Assembly: GCA_030063045.1 (NCBI GenBank)
Contig: JAQSEB010000054.1
Location: forward strand, 1,116,001 to 1,180,000
From: Pratylenchus scribneri
Taxonomy: Eukaryota > Nematoda > Chromadorea > Rhabditida > Pratylenchidae
Length of the DNA: 64,000 bases
Reading direction: 5' to 3'
Part shown: one piece after another, positions 10,960 to 22,115 of the stretch
How the letters are laid out: every line of letters starts with the position of its first letter
Position numbering within the stretch: the stretch's first letter is position 1
Notes under the pieces: model-generated
Databases searched by the model: none
What the model was told of the DNA's origin: nothing
What the model saw: only the letters and a program-made list of their open reading frames with translations
Made by a program: the position numbers and the translations under genes

Positions 10960-12619
10960 ATGAGTTCGGATATTGGCTGTCCATCGCATCCGGGTGCCCA
11001 TTTGGTTGAGGACCATCGAGCCGGCGATTTGATTTGCACTCAATGTGGACTGGTTGTGGGCGAACGGTTAGTTAATGGCTAGTAAAAAGTAATAATTATC
11101 CAAAACATTTTGATGGCATTAATTTTTAGTGAGATTTTAGCCAAAAATCCAAATCTTAACTAAATTCCTATTCTTTCCTAATTCTAATTAATTTTATTGA
11201 TTAAAATTTGCATAATTCAATTAATTATTTAGCATAATCGATGTTGGCACTGAATGGCGTTCATTCAGCGATGAACGTTCGGGCAATGATCCGGTTGGTT
11301 CCCTACAAAAAAATAATACATTTTAAGGCTCGTGTTGGTGCACCCGAAAATCCGATTTTGTCCTCCTCTGATCTCTCAACGAGCATTGCCGTCGCCTACG
11401 GCTCCGAAAGCGATCGAGCGTTTGTTTAAATTTTAAATATTTAAAAATTGTTCATTTTTCAGTTTGGCCAATGCCCAACGCCGGGTGATGAACAGCACTG
11501 ATCGCCAAATGACGCAGGCGTTGATGTTAATTCGGGAAATGAGCGAGAAAATCAGTTTGGCGCGGACAATCCAAGAAAGGGCCGCAAAACGGTTCAAAGA
11601 AGTTTTGGAATCGAAGGCATTGAGGGGCAAAAGCAACGAAGCACAGGCGGCGGTAAAATCAAAGGAAAATGCTTTATTATTTTTTGATTAAATTGAAGGC
11701 ATGTTTGTACATTGCTTGCCGAGAAGAGGGCGTCCCACGAACATTCAAAGGTTTTTTATATTTAATTTTGTTAAATAATTTAATTAATTTAAAATTTCAG
11801 AAATTTGCGCAGTTTCAAAAGTGTCAAAGAAGGAAATTGGGAAATGTTTTCGGTACTTATTAATTATCCCTGTCCCTGACCAGATTTTACCTTATGTTAC
11901 TCCCAAAATTGATAAACCCTAAAATCATATTTTTTTTCATCGTTTTACAATCAAGAATAATAAAATAGGAAAATTTACTAAAATCTTGTCCGGGATAATT
12001 AACAAGTACCATTTTTTCGATTGATCGTCAAAACATTGGAAACCAATTTGGAGCTGATCACCAGTGCCGATTATATGGTCAGTTCATCAAATATAGCCTT
12101 GATTATTGATTTTTTAATAAGATTTTCCATTCTAAATTATAAACGAATAAGAACCCTCTAATTTTCAAAATTTATTTTTATTTAATTAATAAAATTCCCC
12201 CAAATAATTTTCTGCAGTCTCGTTTCTGTGGCAATCTGAATTTGCCATATCCGGTCCAAGTTGCTGCCACTCGAATTGCCCAGGAGGCACTCAAAATGGA
12301 TTTAGTGGCCGGGTTGGTTTTTTCATGGGAAATTGTGGAATTAATTTAATTTTTTTGAAGGCGTAGTCCAATTTCCATTGCCGCAGCTGCCATTTTCCTT
12401 GCCTCACAGGCCAGTGCAGAAAAACGAACGGCCAAAGGTTGGAGGAAATTTGGAATATTTTTTTTGAAAATAAATAATTTTTAAGAAATTGGTGAAATTG
12501 CCGGCGCCGCCGAGGACACAATTCGTCTGACCTATCGTCTTTTGTTGCCAAAAGCCAAGGAACTGTTCCCGCCCGAATTCCGTTTCCACACTCCAATCGA
12601 CCAATTGCCACGTTCATAA
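10960..12619 (+). CDS. ttb-1: Transcription initiation factor IIB
   Basis: Ten exons: 10960-11066, 11233-11293, 11328-11419, 11463-11652, 11699-11750, 11801-11845, 12007-12077, 12218-12312, 12361-12437, 12486-12619; 307 residues (human TFIIB 316). The N-terminal zinc ribbon has CxxH and CxxC pairs ([10 protein letters not shown], then [10 protein letters not shown]), followed by the B-finger/linker (TEWRSFSDE). Two cyclin-fold repeats follow, with [42 protein letters not shown] and [14 protein letters not shown]. The protein recruits RNA polymerase II to TBP-bound promoters in the nucleus. Intron 11846-12006 is odd: it consists of a palindromic insertion. With a GT-AG splice the join reads GKLPFFRLIV. 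The family expects GKCFRLIV, which would need a non-AG 3' end at 12019. It may share an operon with NDUFAF3. Confidence 0.93.
11853..12010. mobile_element. Palindromic element forming a TFIIB intron
   Basis: Begins GTACTTATTAATTATCCC and ends GGGATAATTAACAAGTAC, near-perfect inverted repeats with AT-rich text between. TTTTCG occurs on both sides (11847-11852 and 12014-12019), as a target duplication would. No other copy seen in the window. Confidence 0.7.
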
Positions 12620-12944
12620 ATGAATGAGAAAGAAATAAGGAGAAGAATGGATAAATTGGATGGATGAATTTGGATAAATTGGATGTTTCGTTAAATATAA
12701 ATTTTGTGTGATTCGCTTTTATTTCACAACATTCTTTGGGGCCATATTCGGATTTTATAAATATTTTTGTTATTTTTTCATTGTCAATTTTCCTCAATTT
12801 CATCTGGGCCCTGCAATTGAGACAACCAATTTGCTGCTTCCTTTACGTTCCAATTTTTGGTTCTTAATTGAATTCTTCCTTCGGGCCAAATTTTGGGAGT
12901 GCTGAAATTTAACAATTAATTTAATTTCTTATTGTTTGGATAAT
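12620..12944. other. Gap between convergent TFIIB and PTR genes
   Basis: AT-rich 3' flanking sequence of TFIIB. No gene seen. Confidence 0.5.
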
Positions 12945-13290
12945 ATTTAATTTTGAGAAAAATATCTAGAAAAAATTATGATGGTTTAACGGTTTCTAAA
13001 CTATAAACCAAATTAGATTGAGCTGGGCTGGTCAAGGAGACGCATCGAATGGTATATAATTTGGTTATGTTTGGTCAAAATTGAAAAAATATTAAACGGT
13101 TTAAAACCATATTTTGGTTTGTGCTTCAAAACTAACAAGTTAGAATTGGTTAAACCCAAGTCTAAACATAATTAAATGATGCGTCTTAGCGAGATCTATC
13201 AATTTGGGTGTAAGGTTTATACTTTATAGGTCTGGCTAGCATAAACCACTGAACATTTAAAACATTTTCGTCAAATTAAATATTTTCCCC
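12945..13290. mobile_element. Family B MITE, copy 3, overlapping the PTR 3' end
   Basis: Typical family B text (TGGTCAAGGAGACGCATCGA, ACATAATTAAATGATGCGTC). Its terminal TCAAATTAAATATTTT at about 13269-13285 includes the stop codon of the PTR gene on the other strand. Confidence 0.75.
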
Positions 13291-16200
13291 TTATTCTTTT
13301 ATGCACTTTTTTCGATTCCAATAGAGAATTTATTTTGGTAATGGCACAGAGCATTGTTGGCACGATGAACAATCCGTGAATTAATCCAAGCGAAACGACA
13401 AGGAACATTGTTTTGACGAAAACCTGAAAATTTCGAATTCCCTTGCTTCTCAATGAGAGGACAATTTCGTGCCACAGATTTTGTACTAATGGCCATTCTT
13501 TTGGTCATTCCTTTACAAGGAAATAACAATTCAATAAGGCTATATATGCAGTTAAGCTACCTTTTAATAATGGCATTTTTAATTTTCTGAAAGCAACTTT
13601 GGGGAAAATCGGTTTTTCATTCATACCATAATAACCATAATGTAATTAAAAAAAGAAGAAAAGAAATTTCCTTAAGGGCATATTCATCAACGCAATTCAT
13701 TGCTAAAAAACTAAAAATCAGAAGATTTCTCTTCTTTGATTACAGTATTCAATCAAAAGGAATGATTCCCATCTTGATAATAGTATTCCATCGTTCCCTC
13801 CAATCATTTTTCCTAATTCTCCAAAGAGAATGTGAAATAACTTTTGCTTGGGGCTTATCAATATAGGATAGGGGGAAAATTGAGTAATTACGATACTTTT
13901 TATCCATTATTTCAAGAGGAAAGCATCCAATTTTCAGAAGGAATATACCTTTAAAAGCTTTAAGTGTATTACTCTAAAAAGTAGCTATAAAATATTTATA
14001 AAATTTATCTTTCCTAAACAATTAATATTTCTTTGAGTATATTTCTTTAACTCGAATTTTATGAAGAAAGCCTTCCATTTTACAAATGTTTTATATTTTT
14101 AAATATTTATAGACAATCTTTAGTCAATTTACTACTTTCGAATGTCATATTGCCTTCCTTAATTGGTAAAACTTTCTTGTTGAGATATGACCAAAAGAAT
14201 GATCTAGTTGATTTTGCGGCACACAATCATTCCTATTTCTCCCTCATTCGCCTCATTTATACCTCGCTCATATAAGTGTCAACGAAAAGAAGGCAAAGGA
14301 CGAAAAAAATTGTAGACATTCCACATTGAATGAGCGGAAAGCCAATTGAAATTAGGGCAGCCTGAACTCTTTCCTCCGGACAACATTCAACGCCTCCATT
14401 GTTGTTATTTTTACCGTAACGATAATAATGATATGCAATGTGGGCTGGGAAATCCACGGAAAAACCTGGACAAATTGGAATTAAAATTAAGCAAATTGAG
14501 CAATTTGACACTTGCCAATGGACATTCTGAAATTTTAGGGAATAATTTTATGTTTTATAGGGGATAATTGTTTATCGCTGATTGAGTATATTTATCAGTT
14601 TTTGGCCCTTAAGTTAGCGAGACAGTAACCAATTTGGAAGGCAATATACCTACCATTTGAAAGCTCTAAATGTCCTCTAAAAATTGGACATATTAAATTT
14701 TATAGAATCTACATGTTTTGAATCTAATAAATTTGAATTTTTGGAGGAAAATCCGCCTTCCCGCTTAAATTGTTTAATATTTAAAAAATTAAATAATTCA
14801 CTTTTTAAAAGATGCTAAGAACTTTCAAATGACATAGAGCCTTTCCAAATTTATAATTGCCTTATCAAGCTATAGGCCAAAAACCAACGTAAGTACTCAA
14901 TTATCCTTTTTCTGTTTAATTTCCCAAAACTCACATTGTTGTGGCCATCGAAATTGGATCCAGGCCGATGCCCCAAACAACCAATAAACCGAATGCACCC
15001 AAACAAATGGAAACAATTGAGATTGTGGCCAAAATCACCGTCCAAATATTGGACATGAACAGAAAACAAATAAGTGACATGCAAACTCTTTTGATATCAA
15101 TTTAAATTACAAAAGTGAAGGGAATGAACAAACAAAGTGGCAATGGACGATTGAATTGTGGCCGGAATTAGTGTCTCAATTTGATCCAAAAATTGGGCCT
15201 CTTCCACCCAAATGAAGGCACCAAGGTCTTCGGCATATTTGGCCACAATTTGTCGCCATCTGGCCAATAATATTGCCCTGTTATTCCATTCAATCAATTC
15301 AGGGCCATGGAAAGCGGTGATCACAAAAAATCGGTCCAAGAAATCATCGCTGCAAAATTTTATATTATTAATATGGATTTTTTGCTCACCGAAAACGCAA
15401 AAATCCATTCCAATGACGATATTCGGGCCATTCAAGGAAGGAGGCCATTTGGGAACGGCTAAATTTATTTCGCTCTATGAAACTTTCATTTCCTTCAATT
15501 CCAATCATTTCCTCGCCATTTTGCTCCTCAACGAATTCATTATTCAAAAATTGTTCATAATCACGAAGCTAAATTTAGGCGAATAAATTTACAAAAATTG
15601 GCACAAATCACCCAAAAATGTGTAAATTGCGGACCCAAATTGTTCGGTTCCTCCTCAAATTCGGTAATTAATGACTAAAAATAGGGAAAAGTGGTCAAAA
15701 TACATAAATTCTTTCTTCTCACTTTAATTCGATCAATTCTTTGTTTATCCCTCAAATCGCCAACATTCTCAACAAAAATTGAAACTGGCATATAATTTGG
15801 CAGAATAAATTTGTCCTTAAGGGTGACCACCTAAAAAATAACAAAATAATTGGAAATAGTAATTTCTTTTTTACTTCATTCAAAACTGAATCGGCCAATA
15901 ATAATTTCCTTGGAGTAATATTCGGCACAACCCCAAATGCATATTTGGCTAAACAATACAAAAATTGGCCATAAAGAATAAATTGCACACCCGAAAATAT
16001 CCAATAAAAGATGAGGAAAATGGACACAAAAAAGCAGGTGAACCCATTGGCAATCCATCGGCAATATGCGCGCATAAATGCCGAAAGTTGTTGGCGGAAA
16101 ACAATTCGAAAATTGTGCATCCAAATTGCACAGCATTTTCCGTCACCATTTCCCTTTTCTTTTCGCCCCACATTTTGCATTTCATATTTTCCGACAATTG

Positions 16201-19038
16201 CCAAACATGGAGTGAATAGGAAAATCTTCAAAATAGATAAATTTAAACACCAAATTTCGCCAATTTTGACATGCCTGAAAAATGTAATCAAAGAGAATTG
16301 CAGTGGCAGTGCCCGTGCAAAATAATTGTATTTCTGGAGTAGGCGTCAAAATGCCAATACAAAATGCGAGAACATTTGTGGCTGAAGTGATTGTAATGCT
16401 TGGGCCAACATCCTCAAGCATTTGGCCAATTTTCTCATTTAATACTGCCTCACCATCATTTGTTTGTTTGGATTTTGTACTTTCCCATTCTGCGCAAATT
16501 CGTTGCCAACTTTGCAACATCAAAAAGGCATCATCCACTCCAATTGCCAAAACAAGAAATGGGGAAACACAAAGAATGGTGCCGAAACGAAGACCCATCC
16601 GAAAACAATAATTCGCCAGGATTTATTCATTATAATTTCATAGTTTACCCAAAAAAGTAGGCCAAGGCCTGCGGCACAAGCGAATAAAGGACAACAACAG
16701 GCAATTAGGGCAATAAACACCTAAAAATAAATAATATGCATTTTTCAGTTATTTTTTATTCTTCATTTAAAATGAATTTCAATTATTCAATTAATTCAGT
16801 TCATCCATATTTATTTTTATAATAATTATTCTATGCCTTATTCAAGACGGAGTTCCTAATAAATTGGGATAACTCCGCCTGTTTTAATTCCGCCTGGCGA
16901 ACTTAGAATAATTCCGCCTGTTTTAATTCCGCCTGGCGAACTTAGAATAATTCCGCCTGTTTTAATTCCGCCTGGCGAACTTAAAATAATTCATTCCGCC
17001 TGGCGAACTTAGAATAATTCCGCCTGTTTTAATTCCGCCTGGCGAACTTAGAATAATTCCGCCTGTTTTAATTCCGCCTGGCGAACTTAGAATAATTCCG
17101 CCTGTTTTAATTCCGCCTGGCGAACTTAGAATAATTCCGCCTGTTTTAATTCCGCCTGGCGAACTTAGAATAATTCCGCCTGTTTTAATTCCGCCTGGCG
17201 AACTTAGAATAATTCCGCCTGTTTTAATTCCGCCTGGCGAACTTAAAATAATTCATTCCGCCTGGCGAACTTAGAATAATTCCGCCTGTTTTAATTCCGC
17301 CTGGCGAACTTAGAATAATTCCGCCTGTTTTAATTCCGCCTGGCGAACTTAGAATAATTCCGCCTGTTTTAATTCCGCCTGGCGAACTTAGAATAATTCC
17401 GCCTGTTTTAATTCCGCCTGGCGAACTTAGAATAATTCCGCCTGTTTTAATTCCGCCTGGCGAACTTAGAATAATTCCGCCTGTTTTAATTCCGCCTGGC
17501 GAACTTAGAATAATTCCGCCTGTTTTAATTCCGCCTGGCGAACTTAGAATAATTCCGCCTGTTTTAATTCCGCCTGGCGAACTAGAATAATTCCGCCTGT
17601 TTTAATTCCGCCTGGCGAACTTAAAATAATTCCGCCTGGCGAATTTAGAATAATTCCGCCTGGCGAACTTAGAATAATTCCGCCCTTTTTAATTCCGCCT
17701 GGCGAACTTAGAAATTCCGCCTGGCGAACTTAGAATAATTCCGCCTGGCGAACTTAGAATAAATCCGCCTGGCGAACTTAGAATAATTCCGCCTGTTTTA
17801 ATTCCGTCTGTTCTACTTTTAAAATTAGCAACTTTCATCCATCATTTTCAGTTCCTACAAATGTGAATGTGAATGATCGCTTATTTATTCTGACCTTTCA
17901 TTTTGATTTTTAATTAATTTTTAAAGGCACATTATAGGGCAATAAATGAAAAAATCATTCTATGAGTGGGCTTGAATAGGAATATTTTTTAATTTTTATT
18001 CTTTTTAATTCATATATATTTTTAATTTATTAATGACATTATTCTAATTATTCTACCTTTTGAAAAGAAAATTGTCGAAAATATGCGGCACTGAAGGAAA
18101 CAGTAACCACCGAAAAAAGGCACATAATGCCAAAACCGACAGAAAGGAATGGGAAAAGTGTCATTCCCGTCCGAATCACTTCATCCGCCACAAAACTCAT
18201 TGTGAAGGCCAATGGCCGAAGGAGGCCTTTGTACTCCCTGCGAAAATTATATAAAATAACTTCGGGCAAAATAAATAAGATACTTGTGAAGAAAATGCAC
18301 AATTTGACGTTCCCATTGGAGTAATTCCATTCGACTGACATTGGCCTGGGGGTTAGCCTTGAATTGAAGAAGGGCCAATCGAAAATAGGTCAATTGGCCT
18401 GTTGGGTCCAATTTGGTGTCGAAAAAATGTGGTGAAAGATCAATTTGATGGCCAAGAATTGACATAAATGGGAAAGACAAATTCACTCGATCATCATGGC
18501 CCAATTGCCTTTGACGAATTAGAAAGCCATTCTAAAATGCAAGAATAATGGGAAAGGGATGGTAGAGGAAGCAACGGTGAATTGACGAATTGGCTCATTA
18601 AATTGGCAAAAATCGGTGCAAAATTGGGCAAAAGAATGGCCACCAAGGGGAAAATCATTGGACAATTCATCAATTAATTGGACCATTTCCAATAAATGTG
18701 ATTCACGCAACAATGTTCCATTGTCCATTGCTTGGATGAAAACCAACTGAAAAGAGAGATAACACTTGTTTTAATTAAAAATTGTAGCGAACCAATGAAA
18801 TGGGCTCAGTCTTTTGGTCAATTGTTGTAAAATTGGCTGATGAATCCGGCCGAAAATGTTGTTCATATTTGGCCAATTCTATTCGGGATTGAGCCCCATT
18901 TGGAGTGTAGCCATTCTTCAAATCATCTTGTTGTGGAGTGAATGGAATGCTGGAGGAGAAGAGGACGGAAATGAGCAGGAAAATGGAGACAAGGGGAACA
19001 CGGTATTGGCCAATCCAAATGCCAATTCGTCGAAACAT
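13271..19038 (-). CDS. Patched-related (PTR) RND-type membrane protein
   Basis: Sixteen exons on the minus strand: 19038-18793, 18746-18576, 18531-18284, 18237-18057, 16720-16649, 16598-16275, 16225-15991, 15948-15875, 15830-15723, 15674-15612, 15568-15390, 15349-15134, 15087-14935, 14526-14516, 14465-14263, 13423-13271. They sum to 2637 bases (878 residues) in one frame. N-terminal TM1 is VPLVSIFLLISVLFSS. The sterol-sensing region has FLVLAIGVDDAFLM and ITITSATNVLAFCIGILTP. The second half has the matching PISMATTIMSIGFSVDF. The two GxxxD-like sites (GVDD, GFSVD) are the RND proton-relay type. Nematode PTR proteins act in cuticle, moulting and apical membrane traffic. Two introns start with GC (after exons 16598-16275 and 14526-14516), one exon is 11 bases, and the 16649/16598 junction ends in CGG instead of AG. 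The last codons lie in a MITE. Confidence 0.88.
13876..14212. mobile_element. Family A MITE, copy 4
   Basis: In the last PTR intron (13424-14262). More diverged than other copies: 'TTTCAGAAGGAATATACCTT' on the left, 'GCCTTCCTTAATTGGTAAAA' on the right. Confidence 0.6.
14516..14526 (-). other. 11-base PTR microexon
   Basis: Minus-strand exon A-ATG-TCC-ATT-G, preceded by TTTCAG and followed by GCAAGT. It supplies I-M-S-I-G of the conserved MATTIMSIGFSVDF motif. Without it the frame before GFSVDF breaks and the motif is incomplete. Confidence 0.75.
14577..14907. mobile_element. Family A MITE, copy 5
   Basis: In the PTR intron 14527-14934. Termini GATTGAGTATA and AAGTACTCAATTAT. Arms with AGTAACCAATTTGGAAGGCA and the reverse. 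Confidence 0.75.
16850..17815. repeat. Minisatellite array 1 (CCGCCTGGCGAAC family)
   Basis: Nearly 1 kb of tandem repeats in the PTR intron 16721-18056. The main unit is 39 bases, alternating AATTCCGCCTGGCGAACTTAG with AATAATTCCGCCTGTTTT. A variant TTAAAATAATTCATTCC recurs 262 bases apart (16981 and 17243), so blocks of units have been duplicated. The 3' end degrades into single short units. Confidence 0.95.
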
Positions 19039-20169
19039 TCTGGACAAACTAATAAATTGGGAAAAAAGTATTAATTTATTTATATTTGTATAACATTTTT
19101 ATATGATTACAAAACAAACCATTTCATAAAATAGTTTGAGTACTCTGGGGCAATCTTTTTTGGCTCATAGCTCATCAAGGTTCAACTAATTTAGGAAGAT
19201 AATAATTATGTTGTCATTTAAAAGTTATAAATGTTCTCTAAAAATAAAATTTGGTTTTTTAAAAATGTCGATCTTTAGTAAAATTTGTTTCCTCAGAAAA
19301 TCGAGTTTATTTGACTCATATACTTATTTAAAGCTGGGATTGCAAATAACTAATTTATAAATTAAAATGGCAACTTTTACTAAGACATTTTTGACTGTCC
19401 ATTGGTTTATCACTTTCTTAATTTGGTTACTTTCTTTTTAAGTTACTGCCAAAAGAATATCAAATTGGCCAAAATATACTGTATTTATAAGTTTCACCAT
19501 CGGTCGACAAAAGTGGCATCGGCCTCCCGCCTTTCCATTCCATCGATGCCAATTCGAAGAATTGATGAATTTGAGTGCAATTTGCCATTTTTCCATTCAT
19601 TTTTGCCGTTTCCCAATTCCTCATTTCCGCCATCACCAAAACTGCATCCACTGTCCCCGTCCAAATTGTTGCTGCCAACATTGGTGGTCATCTTCAAAAA
19701 TTGGAGAAATAATTGGATATAATTCCTTCCAATTAAAATTGGCGGTCAATCCCCCAATATTGAATAATCCCGTGGAGAGAAATTTTTATAAGGGGGAAAT
19801 CGCCCGGGGCAATGTCATGACCCAATCGACGACAGATGGACAAGGCCCTCCATTTTTGACCAAATTTGGATGAAAATGGTTATGTGAATGGACCAATAGG
19901 GAAAATGGAAGGGGAAGGCTGGAACTGGTTTGACGGAGTTGGACGGAATTTAAAAATGTTTGACCAATACATAACATAGGCAAACAAAGAGAAGGCAAAA
20001 AAGGCATCCATTCCCTCACAAAAAAATGTTCATTCAAATGAATGGATGGAAAATGGCAAATCAAAAACACACAAAAATGCAAATTTATCAACATTGGAAA
20101 ATTTTAAGAATTGTGAATTTTTTGGTGTGTGTTCCTTTCCCTCAATTAAAATTGTTCAAAAAAAAATGT
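19039..20169. other. Gap between PTR and the upstream peptide gene
   Basis: Contains family A copy 6. On the minus strand a Gly/Asn/Ser-rich open frame at 19494-19697 looks mildly coding, but I could not join it in frame to the PTR first exon or to the peptide gene. Left unassigned. Confidence 0.4.
19132..19485. mobile_element. Family A MITE, copy 6
   Basis: Upstream of the PTR start codon. Left end TTTGAGTACT, internal TAGCTCATCAAGGTTCAACT. Right end diverged, boundary approximate. Confidence 0.6.
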
Positions 20170-20641
20170 TCATCGCCTTCGGGCAAAACCAGCCAACATT
20201 GGATTCCATTCAAATGCGTCTCGATTGAAAAGGGCAAATGTGGGAGGAAATGGTGGACTGGACCTCTGCAAAAATATTTGGGAAAAATTATTTAATGAAA
20301 ATTTTAAAATGGCACCTTGACTGTGCCGAACAACGGTTCAGCCATTAAAGATTGGGAATCAAGGGTGGAATGAAAACCGGGACGGAAATTGCCACGGCCG
20401 CTGACCTGAAAATATCAAAAATTTATAAATTTAGGGAAATATAATTCACCAATGATCCACCGCCTGATGGCAAATTAATCCATTTTGCATTGCGGCGGAA
20501 GAATTGAGTGGACCCATCGTCGTTGCCTTTGATTTGGCCGGGCGAGAACAAAAGAAGGAGGGCGGCAATGATGAGAAGATTAAAGGAGAAAAGTCGCCAA
20601 TTTGAGAATGAATAGAATGAGGAAAAATTGATGGAGGCCAT
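20170..20641 (-). CDS. Small secreted protein, candidate neuropeptide-like precursor
   Basis: Minus-strand exons 20641-20450, 20405-20316 and 20265-20170 join to 125 residues. A hydrophobic segment (FNLLIIAALLLLFSP) about 18 residues from the start acts as signal peptide. The rest is cysteine-free. A dibasic KR precedes a 27-residue C-terminal segment that begins SSPPFPPTFALFNRD, continues AFEWNPMLAGFA and ends in RRR. A defined block between dibasic sites is the layout of a neuropeptide precursor. There is no Gly for amidation before RRR. I do not recognise the peptide. The gene is transcribed in the same direction as PTR, 1.1 kb upstream of it. Confidence 0.55.
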
Positions 20642-20759
20642 TTTTGGGGAGTACTTAAAGGAGAATGGAAGAATCTGAATTTATTATTTTCTTTTAGTGT
20701 CATTCAAAAAATGTCCATTCTTTCGAAATAGGAATATATATATATATATCCAGTAAAAC

Positions 20760-21108
20760 GCCGATTCTGTACCCGATTTTTTCTTTTGGCCATATCTCAA
20801 GAAGGAAGTAAGCAATTCGAGAAGGCGATAAGCCATTTGAGAAAACTAAATGTCATTAAAAAAGTGGCTTTTCTAATTTTTTAAAGACTTGGAACCATTT
20901 CGAAATAAACGGCTTTTCTTCATTGATTAAAAATATCGAGTTAATTATACTCAAAGTCATGTAACTTTTTATGAAAGACGGAATTAATAAATATTTTATG
21001 GCCACTTTTTAGAGGATATTTACGGTTTTCAAATGGCATATCGCCTTTCAAGATTGATTTCTTCCTTATTTATTATGATATGGCCTAAAAAATGGCACCT
21101 GGTACTGA
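20760..21108. mobile_element. Family A MITE, copy 7
   Basis: Just upstream of the peptide gene. 'AGAAGGAAGTAAGCAATTCG' left arm, 'GGCATATCGCCTTTCAAGAT' right arm, right end GTACTGAATCATC. Confidence 0.7.
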
Positions 21109-21834
21109 ATCATCATATCCCCTATCCACCATCCTTGAATTTGCCCTCTCCATATTTGGGCAACTTTTTGGCGGCAAAAGTTGAAGGGAAAAAGTACTTT
21201 TGATGATTTTAGATGGACCACTCAAAGAAGGAGGACAATTCTGAATGCATTATTTGTGGACAAAACATTTTGGATATGCATTTGGGGGTCACAAAATGAT
21301 GGAGGTATATCAAAGGAATTGGGAGGGGAAATGGATGGTTGGATTTGTTTTTCACACAAAGCCAAAATTGTGGCTTAATAATAAAATTGTGCAAAAATAG
21401 ATTGGGAAAATGTTGGCAAATTTATGACAATAAAAATTTGGGTAAAATTGTAGAAATGTGCGAATTTGTGTGGGATAAAAATGGGAAAGGAATTGGATGG
21501 GTTTGGATTTGATGGGAAAATTATTACAAAAAACATTGGCCAAATTGATGAGAGGAAAGATTGGAGTTTGGCCATTGAATGGATGACGTGAACTGAAAAA
21601 GGAAGTAATTTTCCGGAACAAAATTACAAAAAAAGAGAAAATTCGTTCATTTTTGGGAGATGACTGTGCACATTTATAAAATGACGAGTTTTTGATCTGC
21701 TTTCTCGTCTGGCTTACTTCCTTTCGTCCCAATGAATGAATGGTTGGATATTCCCTTATATGGGGGAGTGTAATGGAAAACATGGAACGGAAATGCAGCG
21801 ATATTATGTCATCGGACCAACTTGTCTGGTTTAC

Positions 21835-22115
21835 AACTTATTATTAAGGACAGAACCATTGTTTTTATTATCAATTTAAATTTAAAAGTGTAGACAATTG
21901 GAATTTAAAAAATTGGTTCAGAAATTAAAATGAACTAATAAAGATAAGGATTAGGAATATTTTCAAATGGTTTACTGGGCATAACTTCATCAATTTTGAA
22001 CCAATTTAAATAAAATTAATATCATTTTATAGACAGAAGTCTGCTCTTTAATTTTGATATTAAAATTAACAAAATTGGTTCAATCCTTGATAAAATTATA
22101 ATAAAATAAATGGCA
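21835..22115. mobile_element. Family C MITE, copy 2
   Basis: Inverted arms around 'CATAACTTCATCAATTTTGA' and 'AAAATTGGTTCAATCCTTGA'. Confidence 0.6.

Noticed and set aside
16303..16660. Plus-strand open frames of about 100 residues
   Set aside because: Antisense shadows of the conserved PTR sterol-sensing exon.
16850..17815. CRISPR-like array
   Set aside because: The units are contiguous tandem repeats without unique spacers, in a eukaryotic intron.
18247..18504. Minus-strand frame running past 18284
   Set aside because: The frame beyond 18284 is intron; the PTR motif continues in another frame at 18237 (EYKGLLRPLAFTMSF).
19494..19697. Minus-strand Gly/Asn-rich frame as a PTR 5' exon
   Set aside because: Its only suitable donor would join to the PTR first exon as TG plus A, creating a stop codon.
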